A stretch of DNA of 32,588 bases. Source: Erysipelotrichaceae bacterium (lineage in GTDB: Bacteria > Bacillota_I > Bacilli_A > RFN20 > CAG-826). The DNA lies in contig JAAYCD010000012.1 in the NCBI GenBank assembly GCA_012744375.1, forward strand, positions 1-32,588. Direction: 5' to 3'. Below are positions 18,488 to 26,871 of this stretch, one piece after another; position 1 is the stretch's first letter; the number at the start of each line of letters is the position of its first letter. Made by a program: the position numbers and the translations under genes. The notes under the pieces are model-generated. The model was not told the origin of the DNA. It ran no database searches and saw only the letters and a list, made by a program, of their open reading frames with translations.

Positions 18488-18760
18488 ATGGCAGTTAAAA
18501 TTAGATTAACCAGATTCGGTCGTCACAAAGATCCATTCTTCCGTGTCGTCGCCGCCGATGTGCACTTCGCTCGTGATGGTCGTTATATTGAACAAATCGG
18601 CTATTATGATCCAGCTAAGGGCATTGAAAATGCTGTTATCGATGAAGCATTAGCCTTAAAGTGGTTAGAAGCTGGCGCTGTTCCATCCGAGACAGTTAAA
18701 GCTATGTTCAACCGCAAAGGCATTAACGCAAAATACGCAGCAAAGAAAAACGCTAAGTAG
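18488..18760 (+). CDS. rpsP: 30S ribosomal protein S16
   Basis: MAVKIRLTRFGRHKDPFFRVVAADVHFARDGRYIEQIGYYDP. Start corrected to the ATG at 18488 after SD AGGGGG; the ORF-track start 18431 is the -35 box. Confidence 0.98.
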   Translation: MAVKIRLTRFGRHKDPFFRVVAADVHFARDGRYIEQIGYYDPAKGIENAVIDEALALKWLEAGAVPSETVKAMFNRKGINAKYAAKKNAK

Positions 18761-18769
18761 GTTCTAAAG

Positions 18770-19030
18770 ATGGATTACGAGAAAATTGTTAAAAAAATTA
18801 TCGAACCAATCGTTGAAGATTCTGACTCAGTTTTTATCAGAGTGAATGAGGAAGAAAAAGACGTCCTCATCATCATCGCAGCTGAAAAAGAAGATACCGC
18901 AAGACTTATCGGTCGTCGTGGCTTAATTGCTAATGCGATTAGAGAAGTGGTTTCTGTGGCTGGTAAGACCGAAGAAAAACACGTCCATCTCAAATTTGAA
19001 TCCTTTGATGATGAAAAGAAAGAGGATTAA
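18770..19030 (+). CDS. khpA: KH-domain RNA-binding protein KhpA (YlqC)
   Basis: Short KH protein with GRRG loop (ARLIGRRGLIANAIREVV), directly after rpsP. Confidence 0.92.
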   Translation: MDYEKIVKKIIEPIVEDSDSVFIRVNEEEKDVLIIIAAEKEDTARLIGRRGLIANAIREVVSVAGKTEEKHVHLKFESFDDEKKED

Positions 19031-19042
19031 TCCTCTTTTTTA
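19018..19042 (+). terminator. Terminator overlapping the khpA stop codon
   Basis: AAAGAGGATTAATCCTCTTTTTT. Near-perfect palindrome followed by a T-run; the stop codon TAA is in the loop. Confidence 0.7.
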
Positions 19043-19048
19043 ATAGTT

Positions 19049-19564
19049 ATGACACACAAATATCTTATACTTGGATTTGTCGTTGACGCTTTCTCTTTAG
19101 ACGGCACTTTAAAAATTATCAGCAAAACTAATTTTGCCAAACAACGCTATAAAAAGGGTAATGCTGTACTTTTAGTAAACGCAAAATCAGGTGAGCAAGT
19201 CACGGTCCACGCAGTCTCATTTAGACAAAATGGTTTGTTCGATTTTGTTAAGTTTGAAGAAATTAACACTAACGATGAAGCTTTGAAATATAAGGGCTTT
19301 GAAGTAAGAGCGGAAAAAGATTACTCCCATCTAGCAAAAGAAACTTATTATTTTGATGATTTAATTGGATGCCAAGTTGTAAATGAACAACGCGAAGTAC
19401 TTGGAGTCGTTAAAGAAGTTGAAGAATTTCCTGCTCAACTCACATTAAGAGTGGCCAGAAAAAATCAAAAAGATTTCTTTGTTCCATTCATCAAAGTATT
19501 TATTAGAAACGTTGACATCGATAAGAAATTAATCGAAATTAATGTTATCGAGGGCTTGTTATGA
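19049..19564 (+). CDS. rimM: 16S rRNA processing protein RimM
   Basis: YLILGFVVDAFSLDGTLKI at the N-terminus, a PRC-barrel-like region (YYFDDLIGCQVV...VKEVEEFPAQLTLRV...VPFIKVFIRNVDIDKKLIEIN), and position between khpA and trmD. Confidence 0.92.
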   Translation: MTHKYLILGFVVDAFSLDGTLKIISKTNFAKQRYKKGNAVLLVNAKSGEQVTVHAVSFRQNGLFDFVKFEEINTNDEALKYKGFEVRAEKDYSHLAKETYYFDDLIGCQVVNEQREVLGVVKEVEEFPAQLTLRVARKNQKDFFVPFIKVFIRNVDIDKKLIEINVIEGLL

Positions 19565-20340
19565 AAATTTCCATACTCACTTTATTTCCACAATTTTTTA
19601 GCGGATTTTTAACCAATTCAATTATCAAAAGAGCACAAGCCAAAAACTTAGTGGAAATTGAAATTGTGAATATTCGCGATTTTACTTTGGACAAATATAG
19701 TCGAGTTGATAGCGCACCTGTTGGAGGAGGCGCTGGTTTGATTATGAAATGTCAACCAGTTGTTGACTGCATCAAGAGTGTCAAAAAAGCAAATAGTCAT
19801 GTCATCCTACTTTCACCTCGTGGAACAACCTACAATCAAGCAAAAGCAAGAGACTATGCAACAAACTTTGAACACCTAATTTTAGTGTGTGGTCATTATG
19901 AAGGAACTGATGAAAGAATTAATAAATATGTCGATGAATTAGTTTCTGTAGGCGATTATGTTTTGACTGGAGGAGAAATTGGGGCGACGATAATTAGTGA
20001 TTCGGTCATTCGTCTACTTGATGGAGTGATTGCTTCACAGTCGATAATTGAAGAATCTTTTGAAAATAGTTTATTAGAATATCCACAATATAGTGAGCCA
20101 TTCTCTTTTGAGGGTGATAAAATTCCAGACATTCTATATTCTGGTAACCATCAAGCCATCGCTAAATGGCGCAAAAAACAAGCATTAAAAATAACAAAAC
20201 AATATCGTCCTGATCTTTTAAGAGATTATCATTTCAGTAAAGAAGAAGTGAAGCTACTTAAAGAATTAGATAGTGAAGAAACCCCGAAATGGGAAAAAGA
20301 AGCCATCGAAAAAGGACACAAATTCATAAAAGAAAAGTGA
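19561..20340 (+). CDS. trmD: tRNA (guanine-N1)-methyltransferase
   Basis: MKISILTLFPQFFSGFLTNSIIKRA, DSAPVGGGAGLIMK, LVCGHYEGTDERI, SVGDYVLTGGE. Stop TGA. Confidence 0.98.
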   Translation: MKISILTLFPQFFSGFLTNSIIKRAQAKNLVEIEIVNIRDFTLDKYSRVDSAPVGGGAGLIMKCQPVVDCIKSVKKANSHVILLSPRGTTYNQAKARDYATNFEHLILVCGHYEGTDERINKYVDELVSVGDYVLTGGEIGATIISDSVIRLLDGVIASQSIIEESFENSLLEYPQYSEPFSFEGDKIPDILYSGNHQAIAKWRKKQALKITKQYRPDLLRDYHFSKEEVKLLKELDSEETPKWEKEAIEKGHKFIKEK

Positions 20341-20360
20341 GGTTAAATTGCCTCATTTTT
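20336..20360 (+). terminator. Terminator overlapping the trmD stop codon
   Basis: TGAGG-TTAAATTG-CCTCA followed by TTTTTTT. The stem begins with the trmD TGA. Confidence 0.65.
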
Positions 20361-21728
20361 TTACATGCCTGGGAAGCCGCCAAATCCACCCATCCCGCCA
20401 AATCCGCCGGGTGGCATCTTACCGGATTTTTTTATCGAAGACATACGTTTCATCACTTCTTTCATTTGCTCATATTTTTTTAAGACTTTATTAATATCTT
20501 GCATCGTTTTTCCACTACCTTGAGCGATTCTTTGTTTACGAGAATATTTTAATATTTCTGGGTGTTTTCTTTCTTCTTTGGTCATCGAATTAACGATGAC
20601 TTCGAGGTTGCGCATTTCTTTTTCTGCAGCTTCGGTTTGTTCGGAAGAAATTTTTGGCATACCTGGAATAAGCTTTAATAAACCACTTAACGAACCGAGT
20701 TTACTCACTTGCTTTAGTTGTGTGAGCATATCGTTAAGGTCGAAGTTGCCATCCATCATTTTGTTCATGGTTCGTTTGGCTTCCTTCTCGTCGATTTGCT
20801 CTTGGGCTTTTTCAACAAGTGTCATGACATCGCCCATTCCTAAGATGCGGTCAGCCATTCTATCAGGATAAAAAACGTCTAAATCTGTAACTTTTTCACC
20901 GACACCAGTAAACTTTATTGGCACTCCTGTCATATGTTTAATTGATAAAGCCGCGCCACCTCTAGCATCGCCATCTAACTTTGACATAACACATCCAGTA
21001 AGAGTGATTTTTTCATTAAAAGCTGTGGCAACATTGACGGCATCTTGACCAGCAGCAGCATCGACCAAAAGTAAAATTTCTTGTGGTTCAACGGTGCGTT
21101 TAATATTATTAAGTTCATCCATTAATGTTTCGTCTATTTGGAGTCGACCAGCAGTATCGATTATTAATACATGATAATCATCTGCGGTGGCTTTCTTTTT
21201 TGCTTCTTTAGCAATGTCAACTGGGTTAGTTTTTGTGCCCATATTGACAATATCAACACCAACTGATTTAGCAAGCTGGTCTAATTGATCAATCGCCGCA
21301 GGCCGATAAACGTCACAAGCCGCTAAAAGAACTTTTTTCTTCAGTTTATTTTTAAGCAAATAGGCCAATTTACCCGCTGTAGTGGTTTTACCACTACCTT
21401 GTAAACCAACGAGCATGATAATTGTCGGTCGACCAGTTTGATATTTAATTTCGCTTTGGCCACTGCCTAATAGTTCAACGAGTTCTTCATGAACGATTTT
21501 AACAAGCATCTGACTTGGATTAAGTTTGCTCAAAACTTCTTGACCAAGAGCTTTTTCTTTAACGTTATTAATAAATTGTTTGACTACTTTATAATTAACA
21601 TCCGCTTCCAAAAGAGCGACACGGATTTCTTTAAGCATGTCGTCCATGTTGCTTTCGCTTAATCGCGCTTGGCCGCGTAATTTCTTAAATATGCCTGAGA
21701 GGCGTTCGGTTAATGATTCAAATGCCAT
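20361..21728 (-). CDS. ffh: Signal recognition particle protein Ffh
   Basis: GLQGSGKTTTAGKLA, DVYRPAAIDQL, DTAGRLQID, SKLDGDARGGAALS, and a Met/Gly-rich M-domain tail. Confidence 0.98.
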   Translation of the reverse strand: MAFESLTERLSGIFKKLRGQARLSESNMDDMLKEIRVALLEADVNYKVVKQFINNVKEKALGQEVLSKLNPSQMLVKIVHEELVELLGSGQSEIKYQTGRPTIIMLVGLQGSGKTTTAGKLAYLLKNKLKKKVLLAACDVYRPAAIDQLDQLAKSVGVDIVNMGTKTNPVDIAKEAKKKATADDYHVLIIDTAGRLQIDETLMDELNNIKRTVEPQEILLLVDAAAGQDAVNVATAFNEKITLTGCVMSKLDGDARGGAALSIKHMTGVPIKFTGVGEKVTDLDVFYPDRMADRILGMGDVMTLVEKAQEQIDEKEAKRTMNKMMDGNFDLNDMLTQLKQVSKLGSLSGLLKLIPGMPKISSEQTEAAEKEMRNLEVIVNSMTKEERKHPEILKYSRKQRIAQGSGKTMQDINKVLKKYEQMKEVMKRMSSIKKSGKMPPGGFGGMGGFGGFPGM

Positions 21729-22056
21729 AACTATAAATAATTCTTTCTATTTCTTCTATTATTTTGATTTTTTCTTCGCCTTCCAAATCTTTTGCTTTTT
21801 CGATTAGTTCTAAGATATTTTGGCTTTTTTCTAATACTTTTAGTTCGTTTTCATAGCCATCAAGTTTTTTTAAAGCTTTGCTAATTGCATCTTCGACTGC
21901 ACTACGAGAAACACTGTTTGCTTCGGCGATTTCACCAAGAGATAAATCGTAAGAAAAATAGTCATCAGCAAAGGCGTATTGCGTTTTGCTGAGTAGTGGA
22001 CCATAGATATGTAATAAGGCGTTATAACGCACGGTTTTTTTAATCTTTTCCATCAT
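21718..22056 (-). CDS. ylxM: YlxM/p13-like SRP-associated HTH protein
   Basis: YAFADDYFSYDLSLGEIAEANSVSRSAVEDAISKALKKLDGYE, located between ftsY and ffh. Confidence 0.93.
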   Translation of the reverse strand: MMEKIKKTVRYNALLHIYGPLLSKTQYAFADDYFSYDLSLGEIAEANSVSRSAVEDAISKALKKLDGYENELKVLEKSQNILELIEKAKDLEGEEKIKIIEEIERIIYSYGI

Positions 22057-23025
22057 CTAATTCTCCACACACAAACCGTATAAGTATTTATCGAGATCAA
22101 ACTCTTCTAAATCATCTAGTTTTTCGCCTAAACCAATAAAACGCACTGGAACACCAAGCCCATCTCTAATTGCAAGAATAATCCCACCTTTAGAAGTGCC
22201 ATCCATTTTGGTAATAACAATCCCAGTCACATCGGTAACTTCCTTAAAGGCTTTGGCTTGTACGACGCCATTTTGTCCAGTTGTTGCATCAATAATTAAG
22301 AAAATTTCATGAGGAGCATCAGGAATTTCTTTTGCCATCACACGTTTGATTTTTCCTAATTCCAACATCAAATTATTCTTGGTTTGTAGTCTACCAGCGG
22401 TATCAACAATGACCAAATCAATATTTTCAGCTTTGGCTTTTTTCATTCCATCGTAAGCAACACTGGCAGGATCTGTTCCTTGTTGACCAGTGACAATATC
22501 AATATGAAGGCGTTCTGCCCAAGTTTTAAGTTGTTCAACAGCTCCCGCCCTAAAAGTATCAGCGGCGACGAGCAATACTTTCATATTTTGCTTGATATAA
22601 CGATGAGCAAGTTTGGCAATCGTAGTAGTCTTACCGACACCATTAACTCCAACGACTAATAAGACTGTTGGACCATCTTTCCTAAAGGCAATCTCGTTTT
22701 GAATATCACCTTTTTCAGCGTAGTCAACAAACAGTTTATCAATCAAGATTTCATTAATCATTTGTGGGTTAGAGATATGTTCTTTTTTGCTTGTATTTAA
22801 CACGTCTTCAATCACCTTTAAAGTGAAAGAAATACCCACATCGCTTTCTATTAAAATTTGTTCAAGTTCATCAAAATAATCTTGATTAACAGTTTTATAA
22901 CGCTCAGAAAGATTGTGTAATTTGCTGGAGAAATTTTTCCTACTTCTAGTTAGCCCAGCTTGGTACTTATCAACTTTTTGATCTTTCTTAGAAAATTTAT
23001 CTTTGAGAAATGAAATTAAACCCAT
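22057..23025 (-). CDS. ftsY: SRP receptor FtsY
   Basis: VVGVNGVGKTTTIAKLAHRY, AADTFRAGAVEQLKTWA, DTAGRLQTKNNLMLEL, TKMDGTSKGGIIL. Confidence 0.98.
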   Translation of the reverse strand: MGLISFLKDKFSKKDQKVDKYQAGLTRSRKNFSSKLHNLSERYKTVNQDYFDELEQILIESDVGISFTLKVIEDVLNTSKKEHISNPQMINEILIDKLFVDYAEKGDIQNEIAFRKDGPTVLLVVGVNGVGKTTTIAKLAHRYIKQNMKVLLVAADTFRAGAVEQLKTWAERLHIDIVTGQQGTDPASVAYDGMKKAKAENIDLVIVDTAGRLQTKNNLMLELGKIKRVMAKEIPDAPHEIFLIIDATTGQNGVVQAKAFKEVTDVTGIVITKMDGTSKGGIILAIRDGLGVPVRFIGLGEKLDDLEEFDLDKYLYGLCVEN

Positions 23026-23714
23026 TAGAGCACTCTCCTTTTACTAAGCGCATCTTTTGCAGCCATCTCTTCCGCTTTCTTTTTGCTTTTGCCGTTTCCA
23101 GTGCCCAAAACGATATCGTTATAAAGGACTTGGACTTTAAATGTGCGGTCATGAGCAGGACCAGAAGTAGAAACTGTGACATATGTCACTGATTCTCTAT
23201 GTTCGTTTTGAATTTCTTCTTGGAGCTTGGATTTATAGTCAGTTAAGTTATCGGCATCAAAATCAATAATGTCTTGAATAAGAATGGATTTAATAAACCG
23301 ATAAGCGGTTTGTAAATTTAAATCTAGGTAGATAGCACCTATTAAAGCTTCAAAAACATTTTCTAATATTTTGTCGCTCTGTCTTACTTGCTCCAAAGTA
23401 ATTGAATGGCCAATTCTGACACATTCGTCTAATTTTAGTCGACGGGCATAATTTGCTAGTGGCTTGGTTGATACAAGCGCACTTCTTAATTTTGTTAAAT
23501 CACCTTCCGCCATTTCTGGACGATTTTTATAAACCAAATCAGCAGTCACATAGCCTAAAACTGCATCGCCCATAAATTCCAATTTTTCGTAATCTTTATG
23601 TTTGTTATTAGTGTCGCCATTAAAAGAAGGATGCGTTAAAGCTTGCTCGTAAATAGCTAGATTACGAAACTTAATATTTAGTGAATTCAATAAATTGATG
23701 ATGTTATTGTCCAC
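23025..23714 (-). CDS. rnc: Ribonuclease III
   Basis: ALTHPSFNGDTNNKHKDYEKLEFMGDAVLGYV and a dsRBD. GTG start at 23714 preferred, with AAGGAG upstream. Confidence 0.95.
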   Translation of the reverse strand: MDNNIINLLNSLNIKFRNLAIYEQALTHPSFNGDTNNKHKDYEKLEFMGDAVLGYVTADLVYKNRPEMAEGDLTKLRSALVSTKPLANYARRLKLDECVRIGHSITLEQVRQSDKILENVFEALIGAIYLDLNLQTAYRFIKSILIQDIIDFDADNLTDYKSKLQEEIQNEHRESVTYVTVSTSGPAHDRTFKVQVLYNDIVLGTGNGKSKKKAEEMAAKDALSKRRVL

Positions 23715-24684
23715 GTTTGACCATCTCCTTAATTGTTTCAACTACACGTCTTTCTACCATTGTTTTAGCAACTCTTAAAGCATTTGTGAAGCCATAAACG
23801 TCACTATTCCCATGTGCTTTAACAACAACGCCATTAACGCCCAAAAGCATTGCGCCACCAGTAGTTTTATAGTTCATCGTGGTCGACATTTCCTTAAAGC
23901 CTTTAGCGACGTGTAAATAACCGAGTTTAGTCCATAAGTTTTTCTTAAAATTATCTTTGATCATTGCCGACATTAGTTTTGCAATACCTTCTGAACTTTT
24001 TAAGAAAACATTGCCGGTATAACCATCTGTAACTAAAATATCAGCTTCACCAGTTAAAGCATCGCGCGCCTCCATGTTACCACAGAAATTAGGGAACTGA
24101 GTTTCTAGTAATAATTTATAAGCTGCTTGCCCAACAGGTGAACCTTTATGCGCTTCAGTGCCATTAGATAATAAATATGTCTTTGGATTATCACTATTAT
24201 ATAGTGATTGATGATAAGTGCGTCCCATTTCTGCAAACTGCACTAATTCTTCAGGAGAATTTTCATTGTTTGCACCAATATCGAGAACAACAAGTTTTTT
24301 ATCTTTTAATTTAGTAGGGAAAGAAGTGACCAAAGCCGCTCTTCTAACGCCGGGAATAAGTTTTAATATTAATGTCGCTGCAGCTAAATATCCTCCGGTT
24401 GATCCAGCGGAAACCACTGCATCAAATTGTTGTTCTTTCATCGTTTTTAGTGCCACACACATCGAAGAATTTTTCATTCTGATGACTTCAAGTGCTCCGG
24501 CTTCCATTGGCACGGTTTCTGGTGCATCAATTACTTGGCATAAAGAAGTTAATTGTTCTAGTTCGTTTTTATCGCCAAAAACAACAACCTCCACACCGGG
24601 AAATTCTATTAAGAATTGTTTAACGGCAGTCACAACGACTTTACTTCCGTTATCTCCGCCCATCGCGTCTACTGCAATTTTCAT
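23704..24684 (-). CDS. plsX: Phosphate acyltransferase PlsX
   Basis: MKIAVDAMGGDNG, SAGSTGGYLAAATLIL, VLDIGANNENSPEEL, LVTDGYTGNVFLKSSEG. SD GAGGAA. Confidence 0.97.
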   Translation of the reverse strand: MKIAVDAMGGDNGSKVVVTAVKQFLIEFPGVEVVVFGDKNELEQLTSLCQVIDAPETVPMEAGALEVIRMKNSSMCVALKTMKEQQFDAVVSAGSTGGYLAAATLILKLIPGVRRAALVTSFPTKLKDKKLVVLDIGANNENSPEELVQFAEMGRTYHQSLYNSDNPKTYLLSNGTEAHKGSPVGQAAYKLLLETQFPNFCGNMEARDALTGEADILVTDGYTGNVFLKSSEGIAKLMSAMIKDNFKKNLWTKLGYLHVAKGFKEMSTTMNYKTTGGAMLLGVNGVVVKAHGNSDVYGFTNALRVAKTMVERRVVETIKEMVKRGQ

Positions 24685-24704
24685 ACTTAATTCCTCGAAT
24701 TAAT

Positions 24705-24733
24705 ATTGTATCATGGTGTATCAAAGCCACCAA
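24705..24733 (-). promoter_or_regulatory. Promoter upstream of plsX
   Basis: Minus strand TTGGTG-N17-TACAAT with extended -10 TGATACAAT; a second TGATACA copy lies 10 bp upstream. Confidence 0.5.
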
Positions 24734-24783
24734 ATAAAAAGAAGTGCATAAAGTGATACTACATGATAATTGTTAGGATAAAC

Positions 24784-26775
24784 CTAAGCTTTTTTAATAT
24801 TTCCGTATCTGATGAGATAATTGGCTCTTTTAATAATCCATTGATAAGCCTTATTTTCTTTGTCTTTTAATATTTGTGTTGCGTCATCTCTAGCGGCGAT
24901 AAAAATTTTATAATCATCAATAATATTTAAGAAAGCAAAATCAGGAATGCCTGACTGCTTAACACCCATTAATTCGCCTGGGCCACGTTGACGCATGTCT
25001 TCTTCGGCAATCTTAAATCCATCTTCGCTTTTAGTTAAGATTTCTAACTTAGCCACTTCTTCATCATTAGTGATTAATAAGCAATATCCTTTTGAGCCAT
25101 CTCGACCAATTCTTCCTCTAAGTTGATGTAATGAGGCTAAACCAAAATGCGTCGCATCAAAGATAATCATCGTATTGGCATTTTTAACATCAATGCCAAC
25201 TTCCACCACTTGTGTGGACACCAAAATTTTTATTATGCCATCGTAAAATTTTTGCAATACTTCTTCTTTTTCTGTTTGTTTCATTTTGCCGTGAAGTACG
25301 CCGACCTTGTCCCCATACCGCGTAGCAAATTTTTCATAAAGCTGTCCGGTAGAAAATCTACCATCATCACTAAAATCAATTAATGGGGCAATAACATAAA
25401 CTTGCTTATCATTACTTAAAGCGTAATCAACCGCGCCAAAGATTTTCGGACTTTCGCTAGTAAAAATTTTAGTGACAATGTCTCGCTTTTGATTTGGAAA
25501 ACTATAAAGCGTAGAAATGTCTAAATCGCCAAAAATCGTTAGAGCGAGAGAGCGAGGAATCGGAGTAGCAGACATCATTAATAAATCAGCGTGATCACCC
25601 TTATTAGCTAAAGCGATTCTTTGGTTAACTCCAAAGCGATGTTGTTCATCGATGACGACTAGTCCTAAAGATGCGTAGTTTGTATCTTTGGTAAATAAAG
25701 AGTGTGTACCGATAATTAAATCGACGTCGCCTTCATTTATCGCCTCTTTGAGACGCTTTTTCTCGCTGGCTGGAGTGGAACCTAATAAAAGTGCAATTTT
25801 AAGCTTGGTGGATTTAAAAATACTTAAAGCATTTGCGTAATGTTGTCTTGCTAATGCATCAGTCGGCGCCATTAAGACTCCTTGGTCACCGCGAAGATAA
25901 TTAGCATATAGCGCAATAAAAGAAACGATTGTTTTGCCGGTGCCAACATCACCTTGAAGCAAACGATACATCAATGTGCTTTGGTTCATATCTTCGATAA
26001 TTTCTTCGCAAGCTTTTTCTTGGTCGCTTGTTAAGCGATACGCTAAAGAATTGACTAACGGAGTGCATAGCGAAAAATCAATTGGTTGCTTTTTTATTTT
26101 TTTTAGTGACTTATTGTTTTGTCTAATCAGTTGGTTTTTTATCGAAAATAGAAGTGCTTCTTCATATTTTAAATGTCTTAAAGCTTGATGTATTTCTTCT
26201 TGGTCTTTTGGTTGATGGACCCATTTAAGCGCAACTTCTTTATTGATCAGATGATATTTATTTAAAAAATGATACGGAACAAGCGAAGAGATTTTGCCTT
26301 CAAGTTGTTTTAAACACCGTTTCACTAAAGCAACATATAAATGGTTAGGATAACTATGCGGTAAAACATAAACAGGTTTTAAAGCTTCTTCTTTCGCAAT
26401 TTCACCTTTATAAATGCGTTGCCCACTTATCTCATTTCTTTTTGCTTCATATACCCCAATTAAAGAATATGTCTCGTCCAATGTTAAGTTTTTAGCTAAA
26501 TAATCTTGATTAAAGAAAATGACCTTAAAATAAGTCTTATTAACTGTCATAAAATCAAAGGTGATAATTGTCACACCTCGCGAAGGGACGACTTTAGGCA
26601 CGGAAACTAATTTGCCTAATAAAACGACACGGTCTTTGTCCGCTAAATCTCTTTCTTTTGTATAAGCAAAATTATCGTAGCGGCGCGGCAAGCGATTAAT
26701 TACGTCATAAGACGAATAAATACCCATTTCATATAATAAAGCGTTCAGTCGCGGTGATTTCGTTAATTTATCCAT
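24784..26775 (-). CDS. recG: ATP-dependent DNA helicase RecG
   Basis: RLLQGDVGTGKTIVSFIAL, GTHSLF, VIDEQHRFGVNQR, MSATPIPRSLALTIFGD, QLRGRIGRDGSKGYCLLIT. Confidence 0.97.
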   Translation of the reverse strand: MDKLTKSPRLNALLYEMGIYSSYDVINRLPRRYDNFAYTKERDLADKDRVVLLGKLVSVPKVVPSRGVTIITFDFMTVNKTYFKVIFFNQDYLAKNLTLDETYSLIGVYEAKRNEISGQRIYKGEIAKEEALKPVYVLPHSYPNHLYVALVKRCLKQLEGKISSLVPYHFLNKYHLINKEVALKWVHQPKDQEEIHQALRHLKYEEALLFSIKNQLIRQNNKSLKKIKKQPIDFSLCTPLVNSLAYRLTSDQEKACEEIIEDMNQSTLMYRLLQGDVGTGKTIVSFIALYANYLRGDQGVLMAPTDALARQHYANALSIFKSTKLKIALLLGSTPASEKKRLKEAINEGDVDLIIGTHSLFTKDTNYASLGLVVIDEQHRFGVNQRIALANKGDHADLLMMSATPIPRSLALTIFGDLDISTLYSFPNQKRDIVTKIFTSESPKIFGAVDYALSNDKQVYVIAPLIDFSDDGRFSTGQLYEKFATRYGDKVGVLHGKMKQTEKEEVLQKFYDGIIKILVSTQVVEVGIDVKNANTMIIFDATHFGLASLHQLRGRIGRDGSKGYCLLITNDEEVAKLEILTKSEDGFKIAEEDMRQRGPGELMGVKQSGIPDFAFLNIIDDYKIFIAARDDATQILKDKENKAYQWIIKRANYLIRYGNIKKA

Positions 26776-26818
26776 ATGGTTATTTTATCTTATTATTCAT
26801 GTGTTTTAATCATTAAAT

Positions 26819-26853
26819 TAAAAAAGGGCACACTGAAGTAAGTTGCCCCTTTG
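26819..26853 (-). terminator. Rho-independent terminator after the GH43 gene
   Basis: Minus strand AAAGGGGCAACTTACTTCAGTGTGCCCTTTTTT. GGGCA/TGCCC stem and a T-run. Confidence 0.75.
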
Positions 26854-26871
26854 TAATGATGATATAAATTA

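Noticed and set aside
24218-24703. 161-aa plus-strand ORF antisense to plsX
   Set aside because: Shadow ORF of a conserved gene; no SD or domain signal.
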